DNA from: Companilactobacillus halodurans
Lineage (GTDB): Bacteria; Bacillota; Bacilli; Lactobacillales; Lactobacillaceae
Assembly: GCF_009600985.1 (NCBI RefSeq)
Contig: NZ_VDFP01000005.1
Location: forward strand, 50,707-114,706
DNA: 64,000 bases
Direction of reading: 5' to 3'
The translations under genes and the position numbers were made by a program. Numbering within the stretch: the first letter of the stretch is position 1; each line of letters starts with the position of its first letter. Shown here piece by piece: positions 1 through 8,737 of the stretch. Under the pieces are notes generated by a model. That model did no database searches. It was not told the origin of the DNA and was given only the letters and a program-made list of their open reading frames with translations.

Positions 1-1749
1 TTTCTCAGGAACAATTCAACCAGAACTCAAAACTTCCAATTTCTTTTTGGTGAAGATACTAAATTGGGTGATGATGATTCAGTTTTTATTAAGGATTTAG
101 GTACTCAAAATGGTCTTTATATTGAAAATTCTCAAACTGATTCTGATGGTGTTATCCATAATTATAAGTTAATAGTTACAAACCAAACAGTAGATGGATT
201 TGATCAATATGCTGGCCAGGCTTACACTTCAGGAAGTGGTATGAATTGGGCTTCAGGGTTTGACAGTAACGGTAATGGTGCTGAGTCTAAAGATTATAAT
301 TATGGTGCCGATATTACTGGCAAAGGTAAGGTAGATTCAAGCTATTCTTTGAAATGGAATAAAACTTCTTTAGCACCAGGAGAAACTTCCCACTATGGTT
401 CAACCATGGGTGTAACTTCTAAGCCTTATGCTTTACCTGTTGTATCAAAAAATTACACTAATGAAACTACTGGACAAACTGGTAGTAAGGCAACCAATCA
501 TGTCAATGACACATTGAAGTTTTCTCTAAATGTTCAGAATAATGGTTATGGAAGTTCGTGGACTTATAAAACTTTGGAAGATAAGATTCCTGATGGCTTA
601 CAATTTGTTTCTGGATCCTTACGTTTGATCGATAATGATGGAACTTCGCAAAAGCTTTCAGATGATGATTATGATTCTTCAACAAAAACATTAACGATTC
701 CACCGGCTTTGTCATTGAGTGATGGTCAAAGAGCGACAATTATCTATGAAGCTAAAATTGATCGGGATGCTGGCAGTAAGACAATTACTAATACGGCCAC
801 TTTCACTGGTCACGATACAGTAACATCTGATAAATCCTATACGGCCTCAGCTAACATTTCAGTGGAGAAACCAGCGTACGATTTTGAATTTACAAAGCAA
901 GTTAAAAATCTGACGAATAATGAAACTGACTTTAAAGATAGTACTGATGCTAAAGTCGGCGATACCTTGGAGTATTATATTTACTTTACCGTTAAAGGAA
1001 CTGATTCTTTGGAAGCTGGGTCACAATTGACTGAAAAATTACCAGCTGGAATAGAACAAGATGGTGCAGCTAGTGTAAAAGGACCTAAAGATACGGAACC
1101 TTATCAAAGTAACAGTATCAGTACCGGTATCGCTCAAGTTGACCCTGGAGAAACGGTAACAATTGATTTCAAAGCCAAAGTCACATCAGCAGCAATCGGA
1201 GCAGTGGATAATACCGTAACGATTTCAGGTGGCACAACTTCGAGTGGAACGTCGATTCCAACGATGGATTCAACTACTGCTACCGCAAATATTCAAAAGT
1301 CCGACGGCATTACTGAAGTTCCAAGTTTAATTGATTTTGGAGCCGTTGATCTTGGTGGTAAATCAAAGACCTTAGGCAATATAGCCACAAAGGGACAATT
1401 AATTGTTAACCATCCCGATAGTAACGATTTTTCCGTCAATGTCGCTTATGATAATGACGATCCAAATTCTCAAATGATAAATCTAGCTAGTGGCGAAACG
1501 ATGCCAACTGATGGAACAAACTTATTGTTCCTCAGACAACGTGATGATTCTGATACTGATTCAGGAACTTGGCAGCCGGTGTCAGCTTCAGGTACGCGTA
1601 TTCGGACAAAAGATTTCGGTGGCAATCAAGATTCCCTTAATTTAACTAATTATATTGGAGTCAATGATTGGCAAATCAAAATTCCGCAAGATACATCGAG
1701 TGGAGTTTATCAAGGGACTTTGACTTGGAGTCTTAACGAATCACTTTAA
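1..1749 (+). CDS. WxL-domain cell-surface protein with DUF11-like repeats (5' end outside the window)
   Basis: The frame is open to the left edge, so this is the C-terminal part of a larger secreted protein. The TTG at 64 is probably internal. It contains at least two DUF11/isopeptide-type beta domains (for example residues starting VGDTLEYYIYFTV and ending in TEKLPAGIE), typical of stalk regions of surface adhesins. The last ~140 residues start TEVPSLIDFGAVDLGG and end GTLTWSLNESL; the terminal W-S-L fits the WxL domain that binds peptidoglycan non-covalently in Lactobacillales. WxL proteins usually occur in csc clusters with LPXTG and DUF916 partners; no partner lies to the right, so any cluster would be to the left. 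The fold class is clear; the ligand is unknown. Confidence 0.85.
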   Translation, partial: FLRNNSTRTQNFQFLFGEDTKLGDDDSVFIKDLGTQNGLYIENSQTDSDGVIHNYKLIVTNQTVDGFDQYAGQAYTSGSGMNWASGFDSNGNGAESKDYNYGADITGKGKVDSSYSLKWNKTSLAPGETSHYGSTMGVTSKPYALPVVSKNYTNETTGQTGSKATNHVNDTLKFSLNVQNNGYGSSWTYKTLEDKIPDGLQFVSGSLRLIDNDGTSQKLSDDDYDSSTKTLTIPPALSLSDGQRATIIYEAKIDRDAGSKTITNTATFTGHDTVTSDKSYTASANISVEKPAYDFEFTKQVKNLTNNETDFKDSTDAKVGDTLEYYIYFTVKGTDSLEAGSQLTEKLPAGIEQDGAASVKGPKDTEPYQSNSISTGIAQVDPGETVTIDFKAKVTSAAIGAVDNTVTISGGTTSSGTSIPTMDSTTATANIQKSDGITEVPSLIDFGAVDLGGKSKTLGNIATKGQLIVNHPDSNDFSVNVAYDNDDPNSQMINLASGETMPTDGTNLLFLRQRDDSDTDSGTWQPVSASGTRIRTKDFGGNQDSLNLTNYIGVNDWQIKIPQDTSSGVYQGTLTWSLNESL

Positions 1750-1763
1750 TTTAGAAATAAAAT

Positions 1764-1820
1764 AAGAGTCAAAACATAATTTTGCATGATGGATGCAGAA
1801 GTTATGATTTGGCTCTTTTT
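1764..1820 (+). terminator. Rho-independent terminator after the WxL gene
   Basis: AAGAGTCAAAACATAA at 1764 pairs with TTATGATTTGGCTCTT ending at 1817, with an inner TGCAT/ATGCA helix, followed by a T run. Confidence 0.85.
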
Positions 1821-1876
1821 ATGTGGATGATTTTACTTTAATACTTTAAGTGAATCAAATTTCACAGGGACTATAT

Positions 1877-2356
1877 TCAATGTAAAGTAAGGCGAATCAA
1901 TAAGAAGAAACATAATATATATAATATCGTCGATATCACAACCGTTCCTGTGAGAGAATTTCTTTTAGATTCGACTTCTGTATCAGGTTGATTTTTGAAT
2001 GACCAATATGTAGTCATAAAAGTAATAAAGGAAAATATATTCCCTAGAATTAATTGGCAGGTGGCCAAATCGATTAAAATGATTCTATTCTTTTTGTTAT
2101 TAGACATACCTTCAGAACCTTTAATCCATAGGGCGTAACCAATCATTAAATTTAATAAAATAACAATAAACATAATTGCGGTATATGGACTTGCCTTTAA
2201 AATTTGTTGGAATCCAATATTTTTTGAATTGCTAATCATTAATATATATAGTCCATAAAGGAGAGAAGTAATAAATAGCATTAAGTAATTTATTTTATAG
2301 ATTTTTTTTGAATTCAAAAGAACTATCCTCTTGAAATTTGAGGCTATTTTATTCAT
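1877..2356 (-). CDS. Small four-helix membrane protein of unknown function
   Basis: 159 residues. After a basic N-terminus (MNKIASNFKRIVLLNSKK) there are four hydrophobic segments, roughly residues 23-42, 58-76, 93-113 and 138-156, with a charged loop (KNQPDTEVESKRN) before the last. I do not recognise the family. The start is supported by AGGAGGATC just upstream of the ATG at 2356. A cre-like site lies about 40 bases upstream (2394-2407), so expression may answer to CcpA. It is downstream of, and on the same strand as, the RpiR regulator gene. An immunity-like or stress membrane protein is possible, but nothing in the sequence decides it. Confidence 0.6.
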   Translation of the reverse strand: MNKIASNFKRIVLLNSKKIYKINYLMLFITSLLYGLYILMISNSKNIGFQQILKASPYTAIMFIVILLNLMIGYALWIKGSEGMSNNKKNRIILIDLATCQLILGNIFSFITFMTTYWSFKNQPDTEVESKRNSLTGTVVISTILYILCFFLLIRLTLH

Positions 2357-2393
2357 TAGTTGGATCCTCCTAAAGCTTTTTATTTAATACCAT

Positions 2394-2407
2394 TGTAAAC
2401 GCTTTCT
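2394..2407. promoter_or_regulatory. cre-like site (CcpA operator)
   Basis: TGTAAACGCTTTCT matches the cre consensus TGWAARCGYTWNCA at 13 of 14 positions. It lies between the end of the RpiR gene and the start of the small membrane protein gene, so it could control the latter. Confidence 0.5.
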
Positions 2408-2454
2408 TGAATTGCTCAATCGCTTTTAGGAGATTTGAAACGCCTTTCACTAAC

Positions 2455-3210
2455 TTATTTTGGATAGGTATCTATATAAGACCTAAATAAGGCATCTGCT
2501 ACTAACTCTAAAGGTGAGAAATAATTGTATTCAGTATTTGGTGCGGTTGAGATATTTAAAATAGTCGTACTGTAATACATGTTATAAGTTGCTCGGGAAG
2601 CCAAAGTGTTTTTTGATAATGGTGTTATGGATATGTATGGAACATTTTTTAATTTTAATTTCTTTAAACTTTTGTTTAGGTCGGTATTTTCTCCACTAAA
2701 TGAAATTACAAATAAGATATCATTCTCCGTAATGTCATTTAAAACCCATTCCAATTCAGTGAATGCTGGAATTTTATAAAACAGAATATTATAGGCGAGA
2801 AAATTTCTTGCTATTAAATCTGCTGCTCTTTTTTCTCCCCAACCCGTACCATAGATATATATTCGTTTTGCATTATGTATATATGTCGTTAGTGGGGTCA
2901 TGTTTGTCTGGCTGAGTAATTTTATTGTATCGTTCATATCATTAATTAAAATATCTAATTGATTGGGTTCTAACGGTCCTGAATTGTCGGCATCGTTTTT
3001 TAAGAAGTACTTAAATTCTGAAAAACCTGTAAAGTTTAATTTCTTCGCAAGTCTAGTTAGTCCTGCGGGTGATGAATAAACAATATCACTGATTTCTTTA
3101 GAATTTAAATTACTTAAAATTTTTTTGTTTTTAAGAATAATAGATAATAGTTGATAATCATTTTCAGTTAATCTGTCTGAATATTTATTAATTAATTCTT
3201 CTATACGCAT
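2455..3210 (-). CDS. RpiR/MurR-family transcriptional regulator of the alpha-glucoside PTS locus
   Basis: 251 residues from the ATG at 3210. A TTG six bases upstream (3216) is in frame, but AGGAGG lies only 3 bases from it and 9 from the ATG, so the ATG is preferred. Residues ~1-75 form an HTH_6 domain (SPAGLTRLAKKLNFTGFSEFKYFL), and residues ~105-245 a SIS sugar-phosphate-binding domain (RIYIYGTGWGEKRAADLIARNF, DILFVISFSGENTDLNKSL). RpiR proteins sense phosphosugars through the SIS domain. The gene is divergent from the 6-phospho-alpha-glucosidase and PTS genes, which it most likely controls in response to maltose-6'-phosphate or a related sugar phosphate. GlvR of Bacillus subtilis is a family precedent. 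Confidence 0.85.
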   Translation of the reverse strand: MRIEELINKYSDRLTENDYQLLSIILKNKKILSNLNSKEISDIVYSSPAGLTRLAKKLNFTGFSEFKYFLKNDADNSGPLEPNQLDILINDMNDTIKLLSQTNMTPLTTYIHNAKRIYIYGTGWGEKRAADLIARNFLAYNILFYKIPAFTELEWVLNDITENDILFVISFSGENTDLNKSLKKLKLKNVPYISITPLSKNTLASRATYNMYYSTTILNISTAPNTEYNYFSPLELVADALFRSYIDTYPK

Positions 3211-3278
3211 TTCCAAAGTCCTCCTAAAAAAATGAAATTTGTTTCAGAGATTTGAAAGGGCAATCGTTCTTCTAAAAA

Positions 3279-3330
3279 GGTAAGCGCTTGCGATAAAATT
3301 TAACAATCTGTTTAAACTTCATTATATACT
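3279..3330 (+). promoter_or_regulatory. Control region of the alpha-glucoside operon: cre-like palindrome and -10
   Basis: GGTAAGCGCTTGCG at 3279-3292 is centred on the palindrome AAGCGCTT and resembles a cre with mismatches at its ends. TATACT at 3325-3330 is a candidate -10, with no strong -35. The usual arrangement would be CcpA repression plus RpiR control. Confidence 0.45.
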
Positions 3331-3373
3331 GTCTTTGTTGAAAAAATAAAAAAATTTATAGGAGGCATCGATT

Positions 3374-4705
3374 ATGAAGCAAACTGATTTGCATGTAACA
3401 ATAGCTGGCGGAGGTAGCACATACACTCCTGGAATTACTCAGGCTGTTTTACATAATTTGGATCGCTTTCCAATGTCAAAATTAATTTTATATGACATTG
3501 ATGAAGAAAGAAATGAGGATATGTATTTAATAATTCAATACATGTTGAAGACAACTAATCATGATGACATTGAATTAGTTGCAACTCTGGATCCAGAAGA
3601 AGCATTTACAGATTGTGACTTTGTTTTCTCTCAATTGCGTGTCGGCGGGATGGAAATGAGAGAAAAGGATGAAAAAATTCCTTTGAAGTATGGGCTAGTT
3701 GGTCAAGAGACTTGTGGTGTAGGTGGTTTTTCGTACGGACTAAGATCAATCAAAGGATTACTTGGTGTTGTTGGTTATGTTCAACAATATTCACCCGATG
3801 CCTGGATTTTAAATTATACAAACCCAGAAACTTTAATTGCAGAATCTATTAGAAGAGTATATCCGAATGCAAATATGTTAAATGCTTGTGATATGACGAT
3901 ATCAATTGAAGAAACAATGGCTCGTGATTTTGGATATGATAGAAAAAATTGGATTTGTCAATATTATGGATTAAATCACTTTGGCTGGTATACAGAGATT
4001 TATGATAAAAAATTAGAACGTGATGTTATGCCTGAACTTATTGAGAAATTAAGAAATAAACCAATGAAAATTGCTTCATTTAACAAAGGCGATCAGTCAT
4101 GGCAAGATGCTTGGAATAAGTTATCTAAAATATTGAACTTATTCCCCGATTATTTGCCAAATAATTATCTGGAATATTATTTCTTCCCAGATATCATCGT
4201 AGATGAAACAGATTCCAATTATACTCGTGCCAATATGGTTATGGATGGACGTTTAAAGCATACTAAAGAAATGGCTAACGAAATTAGAAATAATGATGAT
4301 GGAAATATTCTAGACTTTGATTTTGGAGAACATGGTCAATATATTGTTGATATGGCAACATCAATTTTAAATGATAGTCATCAACGGTTTATGCTGATTG
4401 TGCCAAATCATGGCTCTATTCCAAATTTGCGTTCTGATGCAGCTGTTGAAGTGCCTGCTTACGTTGGTCGTAAGGGTGCTGAACCAATATCAATGCGTCA
4501 TGATATTCCGGATTTCCATAAAGGTTTAATGGAAGCTCAAAATGCAGCGGAAAAATTATTAGTAGATGGTTATTTTGAAGGATCATATCAAAAAGTTCTT
4601 CAAGCATTTACATTAAACCAAACTGTTCCTTCAGCAGACAAAGCAAAACTTGTTTTGGATGACTTAATTATTGCAAATAAAGATTACTGGCCTGAACTAC
4701 ACTAA
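3374..4705 (+). CDS. malH: GH4 6-phospho-alpha-glucosidase (maltose-6'-phosphate hydrolase)
   Basis: 443 residues, the usual GH4 length. It hydrolyses 6-phospho-alpha-glucosides delivered by the PTS, by an NAD+- and Mn2+-dependent redox mechanism. The N-terminal NAD-binding loop is GGGSTYTPG (residues ~12-20). The metal ligands expected for GlvA-type enzymes are present: Cys172 in LNACDMT and His202 in YGLNHFGW. GQETCGVGGFSYGLRS and the C-terminus IIANKDYWPELH also fit the GlvA/MalH branch better than the 6-phospho-beta-glucosidase (CelF/LicH) branch. GGAGG precedes the ATG. The PTS permease gene follows 17 bases downstream, so the two are co-transcribed. The substrate range (maltose, trehalulose, isomaltulose and similar) cannot be read from sequence. 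Confidence 0.92.
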   Translation: MKQTDLHVTIAGGGSTYTPGITQAVLHNLDRFPMSKLILYDIDEERNEDMYLIIQYMLKTTNHDDIELVATLDPEEAFTDCDFVFSQLRVGGMEMREKDEKIPLKYGLVGQETCGVGGFSYGLRSIKGLLGVVGYVQQYSPDAWILNYTNPETLIAESIRRVYPNANMLNACDMTISIEETMARDFGYDRKNWICQYYGLNHFGWYTEIYDKKLERDVMPELIEKLRNKPMKIASFNKGDQSWQDAWNKLSKILNLFPDYLPNNYLEYYFFPDIIVDETDSNYTRANMVMDGRLKHTKEMANEIRNNDDGNILDFDFGEHGQYIVDMATSILNDSHQRFMLIVPNHGSIPNLRSDAAVEVPAYVGRKGAEPISMRHDIPDFHKGLMEAQNAAEKLLVDGYFEGSYQKVLQAFTLNQTVPSADKAKLVLDDLIIANKDYWPELH

Positions 4706-4722
4706 TATGGAGGTATAGGAAT

Positions 4723-6846
4723 ATGATGGCTAAGTTCCAGCGCTTTGGTGGCGCCATGTTTACACCCGTTGTATTTTTTGTATTTTCTGGAATTGTTGTA
4801 GGGTTAACTGCAGTCTTCACTAATCCGGCAATTGTTGGTGGACTTGCAGCACCAGGCACAGCATGGATTTCTATTTGGAAAATCATCGATGCTGGTGGGT
4901 GGACCGTATTTAATAATATGGAAGTCCTTTTTGTTATTGGTTTGCCGTTAGGGTTAGCCAATAAGGCAAAAGAACGTGCATCGCTTGAAGCATTTGTAAT
5001 TTATATGACATTTAATAATTTTGTTAATCAGATTTTACAAATGTTTGGTAAAAATTTTGGAGTAAATATTAACTCTACTTCTGAAACAAGTGGTCTAAAG
5101 GTTATTGCTGGTGTTAAAACACTTGATACAGGTGTTATTGGCGCTATTCTCATTGCAGGTATTGTTGTATGGCTACACAACCGCTATTTCGGTACAAGAT
5201 TGCCTGACTGGTTAGGAGTTTTCCAGGGGTCAGCTTTTGTTGCAATGATTGGATTCTTCCTAATGATTCCAATTGCAGGATTATTTGTATGGATTTGGCC
5301 TGTTTTCCAACATGGTATTCTACAAATGCAATACTTTATGGTTAAATCAGGGAATTTTGGGGTATTTACATATATATTCCTTGAAAAGGCTTTGCTACCA
5401 TTGGGTTTGCATCACTTCATATATGCACCATTCCAATATGGTCCTGCTGTAATCGAGGGTGGAACAACTTTATATTGGGTTAAGCATATTAGTCAATTTG
5501 CAGCAACATCTACACCACTTATTAAATTATTCCCTGAAGGTGGTTATGCTTTACAAGGATTATCTAATATATTTGGTATTCCTGGTATTGCTTTAGCATT
5601 TTATTCAACTGCTATTCCCAAAAACAGGAAGAAATTGCTTGCTTTAATTATTCCTGGGGTACTAACAGCAGCCTTGGCAGGTATCACTGAACCGTTTGAT
5701 TATACTTTTCTCTTCATTGCACCAGCTTTATTCTTTGTTCATGCATTTTTAGCAGCTAGTTTAGCAACTACTATGTATGCATTTGGAGTAACAGGTGATA
5801 TGTCGGCAGGGCTAATTGATATTACCGCGAAAAATTATATTCCGATGTGGGCAAATCATTGGCAAACATATGTAATTCAGTGGGTAATTGGATTGATCTT
5901 TATTGGAATATATTTTGTAGTATTTAAATTCTTGATTTTGAAATTCGATTTTAAAACTCCCGGTAGATCAGATGATGAAATGGTCAATATGTTTACGAAG
6001 GATGATTATAAAAAGAAAAAATCGAAAGGACAGGATAATGGTCAAAAATCCAATAATCCGTTCCGTTCAGCTGCAGGAGCTTATATTAATTTATTAGGTG
6101 GTCCTGACAATATAGCGTCAGTAAATAATTGCTTTACTAGATTGCGATTAACAATAAATAAGCCAGAATTACTAGCTACTGATAATCAATTTATGTCAGT
6201 TGGAGCAAAGGGAGTTGTACGAAATAAAGACGCAGTCCAGGTTATAATTGGACCCGATGTTACCAATGTTCGTGAGGAAGTTGATGACCTTATAGACAAT
6301 GGTGGCTGGGAAGAATTTAATAATCAGACATCTGACCCAACGTCAGTTGAAGAAAAAGAACAAGAAACTAAATTTATTACTAATGAATCTCAATTATTTG
6401 CTCCAGTTGATGGTAAATTTACAGAAATTGAAAAATTAGATGATGGTGTATTTTCACAAGGATTGATTGGTAGTGGTTATGCTGTTAATCCCACAAGCGA
6501 AGATATTTATGCAAGTGTTGAAGGAAAAATAGAATCAATTTTCCCTACGAAACATGCTATTGGTATTAAAAGCTTAAGCGGTGCGGAAATACTTATTCAT
6601 TTAGGCTTAGACACTGTTGAAATGGAAGGGAAGCCATTCGATATTTTAGTAAGTGAAGGTGATGAAGTTAGCGAAGATACTAAGATTGGTAGGATGGATA
6701 TAGAACAAATAAAAAGAGCAGGGAAAAATCCAGTCGTTATTACTGTTCTAACCAATGGTGAAAAATATTCTATTGATAGGTTTAGCAAAGTTGATGGAAC
6801 AAATGTTAATCATGGAGATTCAATAGTATTAACTCACAGACTATAA
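4723..6846 (+). CDS. Alpha-glucoside-specific PTS transporter, fused IICBA
   Basis: 707 residues in one chain. A IIC membrane domain (residues ~1-425; about ten hydrophobic segments, with the conserved ITEPFDYTFLF loop) carries out transport. A IIB domain (~445-530) has the phospho-cysteine at Cys470 in ASVNNCFTRLRLT. A glucose-type IIA domain (~560-707) has His611 and the phospho-acceptor His626 in ILIHLGLDTVEM. The protein takes up and phosphorylates an alpha-glucoside, which the GH4 enzyme encoded just upstream then splits. Many relatives (GlvC) lack the IIA domain; here the system is complete and needs only HPr. A charged linker (KKKKSKGQDNGQ) joins IIC and IIB. The nearest full terminator is 6961-6997. 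Confidence 0.92.
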   Translation: MMAKFQRFGGAMFTPVVFFVFSGIVVGLTAVFTNPAIVGGLAAPGTAWISIWKIIDAGGWTVFNNMEVLFVIGLPLGLANKAKERASLEAFVIYMTFNNFVNQILQMFGKNFGVNINSTSETSGLKVIAGVKTLDTGVIGAILIAGIVVWLHNRYFGTRLPDWLGVFQGSAFVAMIGFFLMIPIAGLFVWIWPVFQHGILQMQYFMVKSGNFGVFTYIFLEKALLPLGLHHFIYAPFQYGPAVIEGGTTLYWVKHISQFAATSTPLIKLFPEGGYALQGLSNIFGIPGIALAFYSTAIPKNRKKLLALIIPGVLTAALAGITEPFDYTFLFIAPALFFVHAFLAASLATTMYAFGVTGDMSAGLIDITAKNYIPMWANHWQTYVIQWVIGLIFIGIYFVVFKFLILKFDFKTPGRSDDEMVNMFTKDDYKKKKSKGQDNGQKSNNPFRSAAGAYINLLGGPDNIASVNNCFTRLRLTINKPELLATDNQFMSVGAKGVVRNKDAVQVIIGPDVTNVREEVDDLIDNGGWEEFNNQTSDPTSVEEKEQETKFITNESQLFAPVDGKFTEIEKLDDGVFSQGLIGSGYAVNPTSEDIYASVEGKIESIFPTKHAIGIKSLSGAEILIHLGLDTVEMEGKPFDILVSEGDEVSEDTKIGRMDIEQIKRAGKNPVVITVLTNGEKYSIDRFSKVDGTNVNHGDSIVLTHRL

Positions 6847-6954
6847 TAAAGTGAAAAATTAATTTTTATTAAAAGTATTCTTTAAGGCTGATAATTCAAC
6901 TTTTGAGGGATACTTTTTTAGATTTTATATGTATGATATATATATTTTGATAAG

Positions 6955-6997
6955 TACAAAAAATGTGAGATAGATTTGAAAAATCCATCTCACATTT
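6955..6997 (-). terminator. Terminator between convergent genes
   Basis: AAATGTGAGATAGATTT pairs with AAATCCATCTCACATTT around a 3-base loop. The T run is on the minus strand, so it chiefly ends the Old Yellow Enzyme transcript, but it may also stop the PTS transcript. Confidence 0.85.
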
Positions 6998-7020
6998 CAT
7001 ATATAATTAGAAATTAATCT

Positions 7021-8196
7021 TTAGTTACCTTCAACTCCGCCAAGCTTTTTGTCGAAATCGTCTTTTGGTTCCTTTTTATCGACCCAGTGCAAATCAGCGT
7101 TCATTGACTTCAAGAAGTCTAAGAAAGCAGCGTTGATTCCCAATGAATCCAATTCAGTTGGTGAAAGTTGATAGTTGATGGAGTCTTCTTGACCCAATTC
7201 AACTTTTTGAACCCAGTTAGGTTCACGGATTGATTCACGACCGATAGCCGCAAAAGTGATGCCATCGTTGATAACTTTTTCAGCATCAGCGGGTTTTTCG
7301 ATCGATCCAACAGAGATAAGTGGGAGACGGTCGTTAACTGTCTTCTTAATCTTTTCAATGATAGGTTCATCGTCAGATTTATCGTTTAAAGAAGTTCTCC
7401 AAGCATATCCCATTGAGATATGTAAGTAGTCGATAGGTTGGTCAGCTAGAACGTCGATAAACTTCAAAGTATCGTCCAAACGGATACCTGGTTCTTCAAT
7501 TTCCTCAGGTGAGATGCGGTAACCAACAATAAACTTGTCGTCAGCGTATTCCTGAACAGATTTTTGAACGCGCTTGATAATTTCCAAAGCAAAACGCATT
7601 CTGTTCTCTAAACTGCCACCCCATTTGTCATTGCGACGGTTGGAGTGTGGTGAGAAGAATTGTTGCATCAAGTAAGTGTTGGCACCGTGAAGCTCGATAC
7701 CGTCAAAGCCAGCTTGAATAGCACGACGAGCAGCTTGACCGAAATCTTCAATAATTTGTTCAATCTCGTCTTCAGTTAATGCACGAGGAGTTTCAGCGTT
7801 AGGACGCAAAGCAGCGACCGGACTAGCAGAAACAGGTTGAACGCCACGAAGAATCTTTGAGTTAGACATTCTACCAGCATCAAAAATCTGCATAATAGCC
7901 TTAGTGCCATTTTGCTTCATCGTGTGAGCCAATTTAGTAAGACCAGGCATGAACTTGTCGTCAGCAACAGAAGGTTCACCTTCAAATCCTTTACCGTCAT
8001 TGGAAACATTTAATACTGGAGTGATGAACATTCCCACTCCTCCAGTATGAATGTCGAAGTATCTCAATTCATCTTGGGAAACTGCGCCGTTTTCAAGAGC
8101 TGCGGCTTCAGTCATAGGTGGAATGACGATACGGTTCTTGACTGTCAAACCATTTTTAAATGTATAAGGTTTCAAAAAATTATATTTAGTAGCCAT
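7021..8196 (-). CDS. NADH-dependent flavin oxidoreductase, Old Yellow Enzyme family
   Basis: 391 residues from the ATG at 8196, which has GAGG seven bases upstream; an in-frame ATG at 8223 has no ribosome site. FMN-dependent TIM-barrel ene-reductase: NRIVIPPMTEAAA near the N-terminus; the family signature from HGANTYLMQQFFSPHSN through WGGSLENRMRFALEI (residues ~170-210); and a C-terminal flavin-binding part with ISVGSIEKPADAEKVI and FAAIGRESIREP. Such enzymes reduce activated C=C bonds of quinones, enals or nitro compounds using NAD(P)H. The HxlR regulator is encoded divergently 110 bases away, which suggests induction by an electrophile or quinone. The physiological substrate is unknown. 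Confidence 0.9.
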   Translation of the reverse strand: MATKYNFLKPYTFKNGLTVKNRIVIPPMTEAAALENGAVSQDELRYFDIHTGGVGMFITPVLNVSNDGKGFEGEPSVADDKFMPGLTKLAHTMKQNGTKAIMQIFDAGRMSNSKILRGVQPVSASPVAALRPNAETPRALTEDEIEQIIEDFGQAARRAIQAGFDGIELHGANTYLMQQFFSPHSNRRNDKWGGSLENRMRFALEIIKRVQKSVQEYADDKFIVGYRISPEEIEEPGIRLDDTLKFIDVLADQPIDYLHISMGYAWRTSLNDKSDDEPIIEKIKKTVNDRLPLISVGSIEKPADAEKVINDGITFAAIGRESIREPNWVQKVELGQEDSINYQLSPTELDSLGINAAFLDFLKSMNADLHWVDKKEPKDDFDKKLGGVEGN

Positions 8197-8255
8197 AAAT
8201 ATACCTCGCTTAATAAGTTTCAATAAATTTATTGTAATGGTATATGTGCTAGAAT

Positions 8256-8280
8256 TACAGTACGTACTTTTTAGTAACCA
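8256..8280. promoter_or_regulatory. Candidate HxlR operator
   Basis: AGTACGTACT (8259-8268) is a perfect 10-base palindrome followed by TTTTTAGTAAC. It sits in the middle of the divergent region between the flavin oxidoreductase and the HxlR gene, where family members usually bind. Confidence 0.4.
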
Positions 8281-8306
8281 CTAAATATAAAAGAGGTTTT
8301 CATATA

Positions 8307-8723
8307 ATGGTAGAGAAGAATTATCATATGACCATCGATTTAACTTTGTCCATTATTAATGGCAAGTGGAAATCCTTGATACTATGCCATTTGGGTGATG
8401 GATCCCAACGTAATGGAGAATTATTACGAAAAATACCTGATATAAGTCAAAAAGTTTTAACTCAACAATTAAAAGAATTGATCAATGACAAAGTAGTCAA
8501 AAAAACTAATTATCCAGGCTTGCCACTGCATGTCGAATATTCCCTGACCAAAGAGGGGCGGTCTTTACGACAAGTGTTGATTGATATGTCAGCTTGGGGT
8601 GAAGAACATGCTCGAAAGTTAGCTCAAGATGGGCAAAAGATTTCTTTTACGACTGACAATTATCTTGGATATTTAAGAATTAAAGAACCTCAAAAGGACA
8701 TTAATCAGCGTTTGGCTGAATAA
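8307..8723 (+). CDS. HxlR-family winged-helix regulator
   Basis: 138 residues. HxlR domain at ~8-100: LSIINGKWKSLILCHLGDG, QRNGELLRKIPDISQKVLTQQLKELINDKVV, and the wing YSLTKEGRSLRQVLIDMSAWG. These DNA-binding proteins often sense quinones or electrophiles through a cysteine (YodB, CatR). The only cysteine here, in ILCHLGDG, is not in the usual YodB Cys6 position, so the sensing mode is open. AAGAGG lies ten bases before the ATG. It is divergent from the Old Yellow Enzyme gene, its likely target. The coding end overlaps its own terminator. Confidence 0.88.
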   Translation: MVEKNYHMTIDLTLSIINGKWKSLILCHLGDGSQRNGELLRKIPDISQKVLTQQLKELINDKVVKKTNYPGLPLHVEYSLTKEGRSLRQVLIDMSAWGEEHARKLAQDGQKISFTTDNYLGYLRIKEPQKDINQRLAE

Positions 8724-8736
8724 TGTCCTTTTTTAG
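8693..8736 (+). terminator. Terminator overlapping the 3' end of the HxlR gene
   Basis: AAAGGACATTAATCAGC pairs with GCTGAATAATGTCCTTT and is followed by T residues. The stem includes the last codons of the HxlR gene. Confidence 0.85.
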
Positions 8737-8737
8737 T

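Noticed and set aside
2431..2450. Second cre-like site (TGAAACGCCTTTCA)
   Set aside because: The central CG is out of register with the consensus; several mismatches once aligned.
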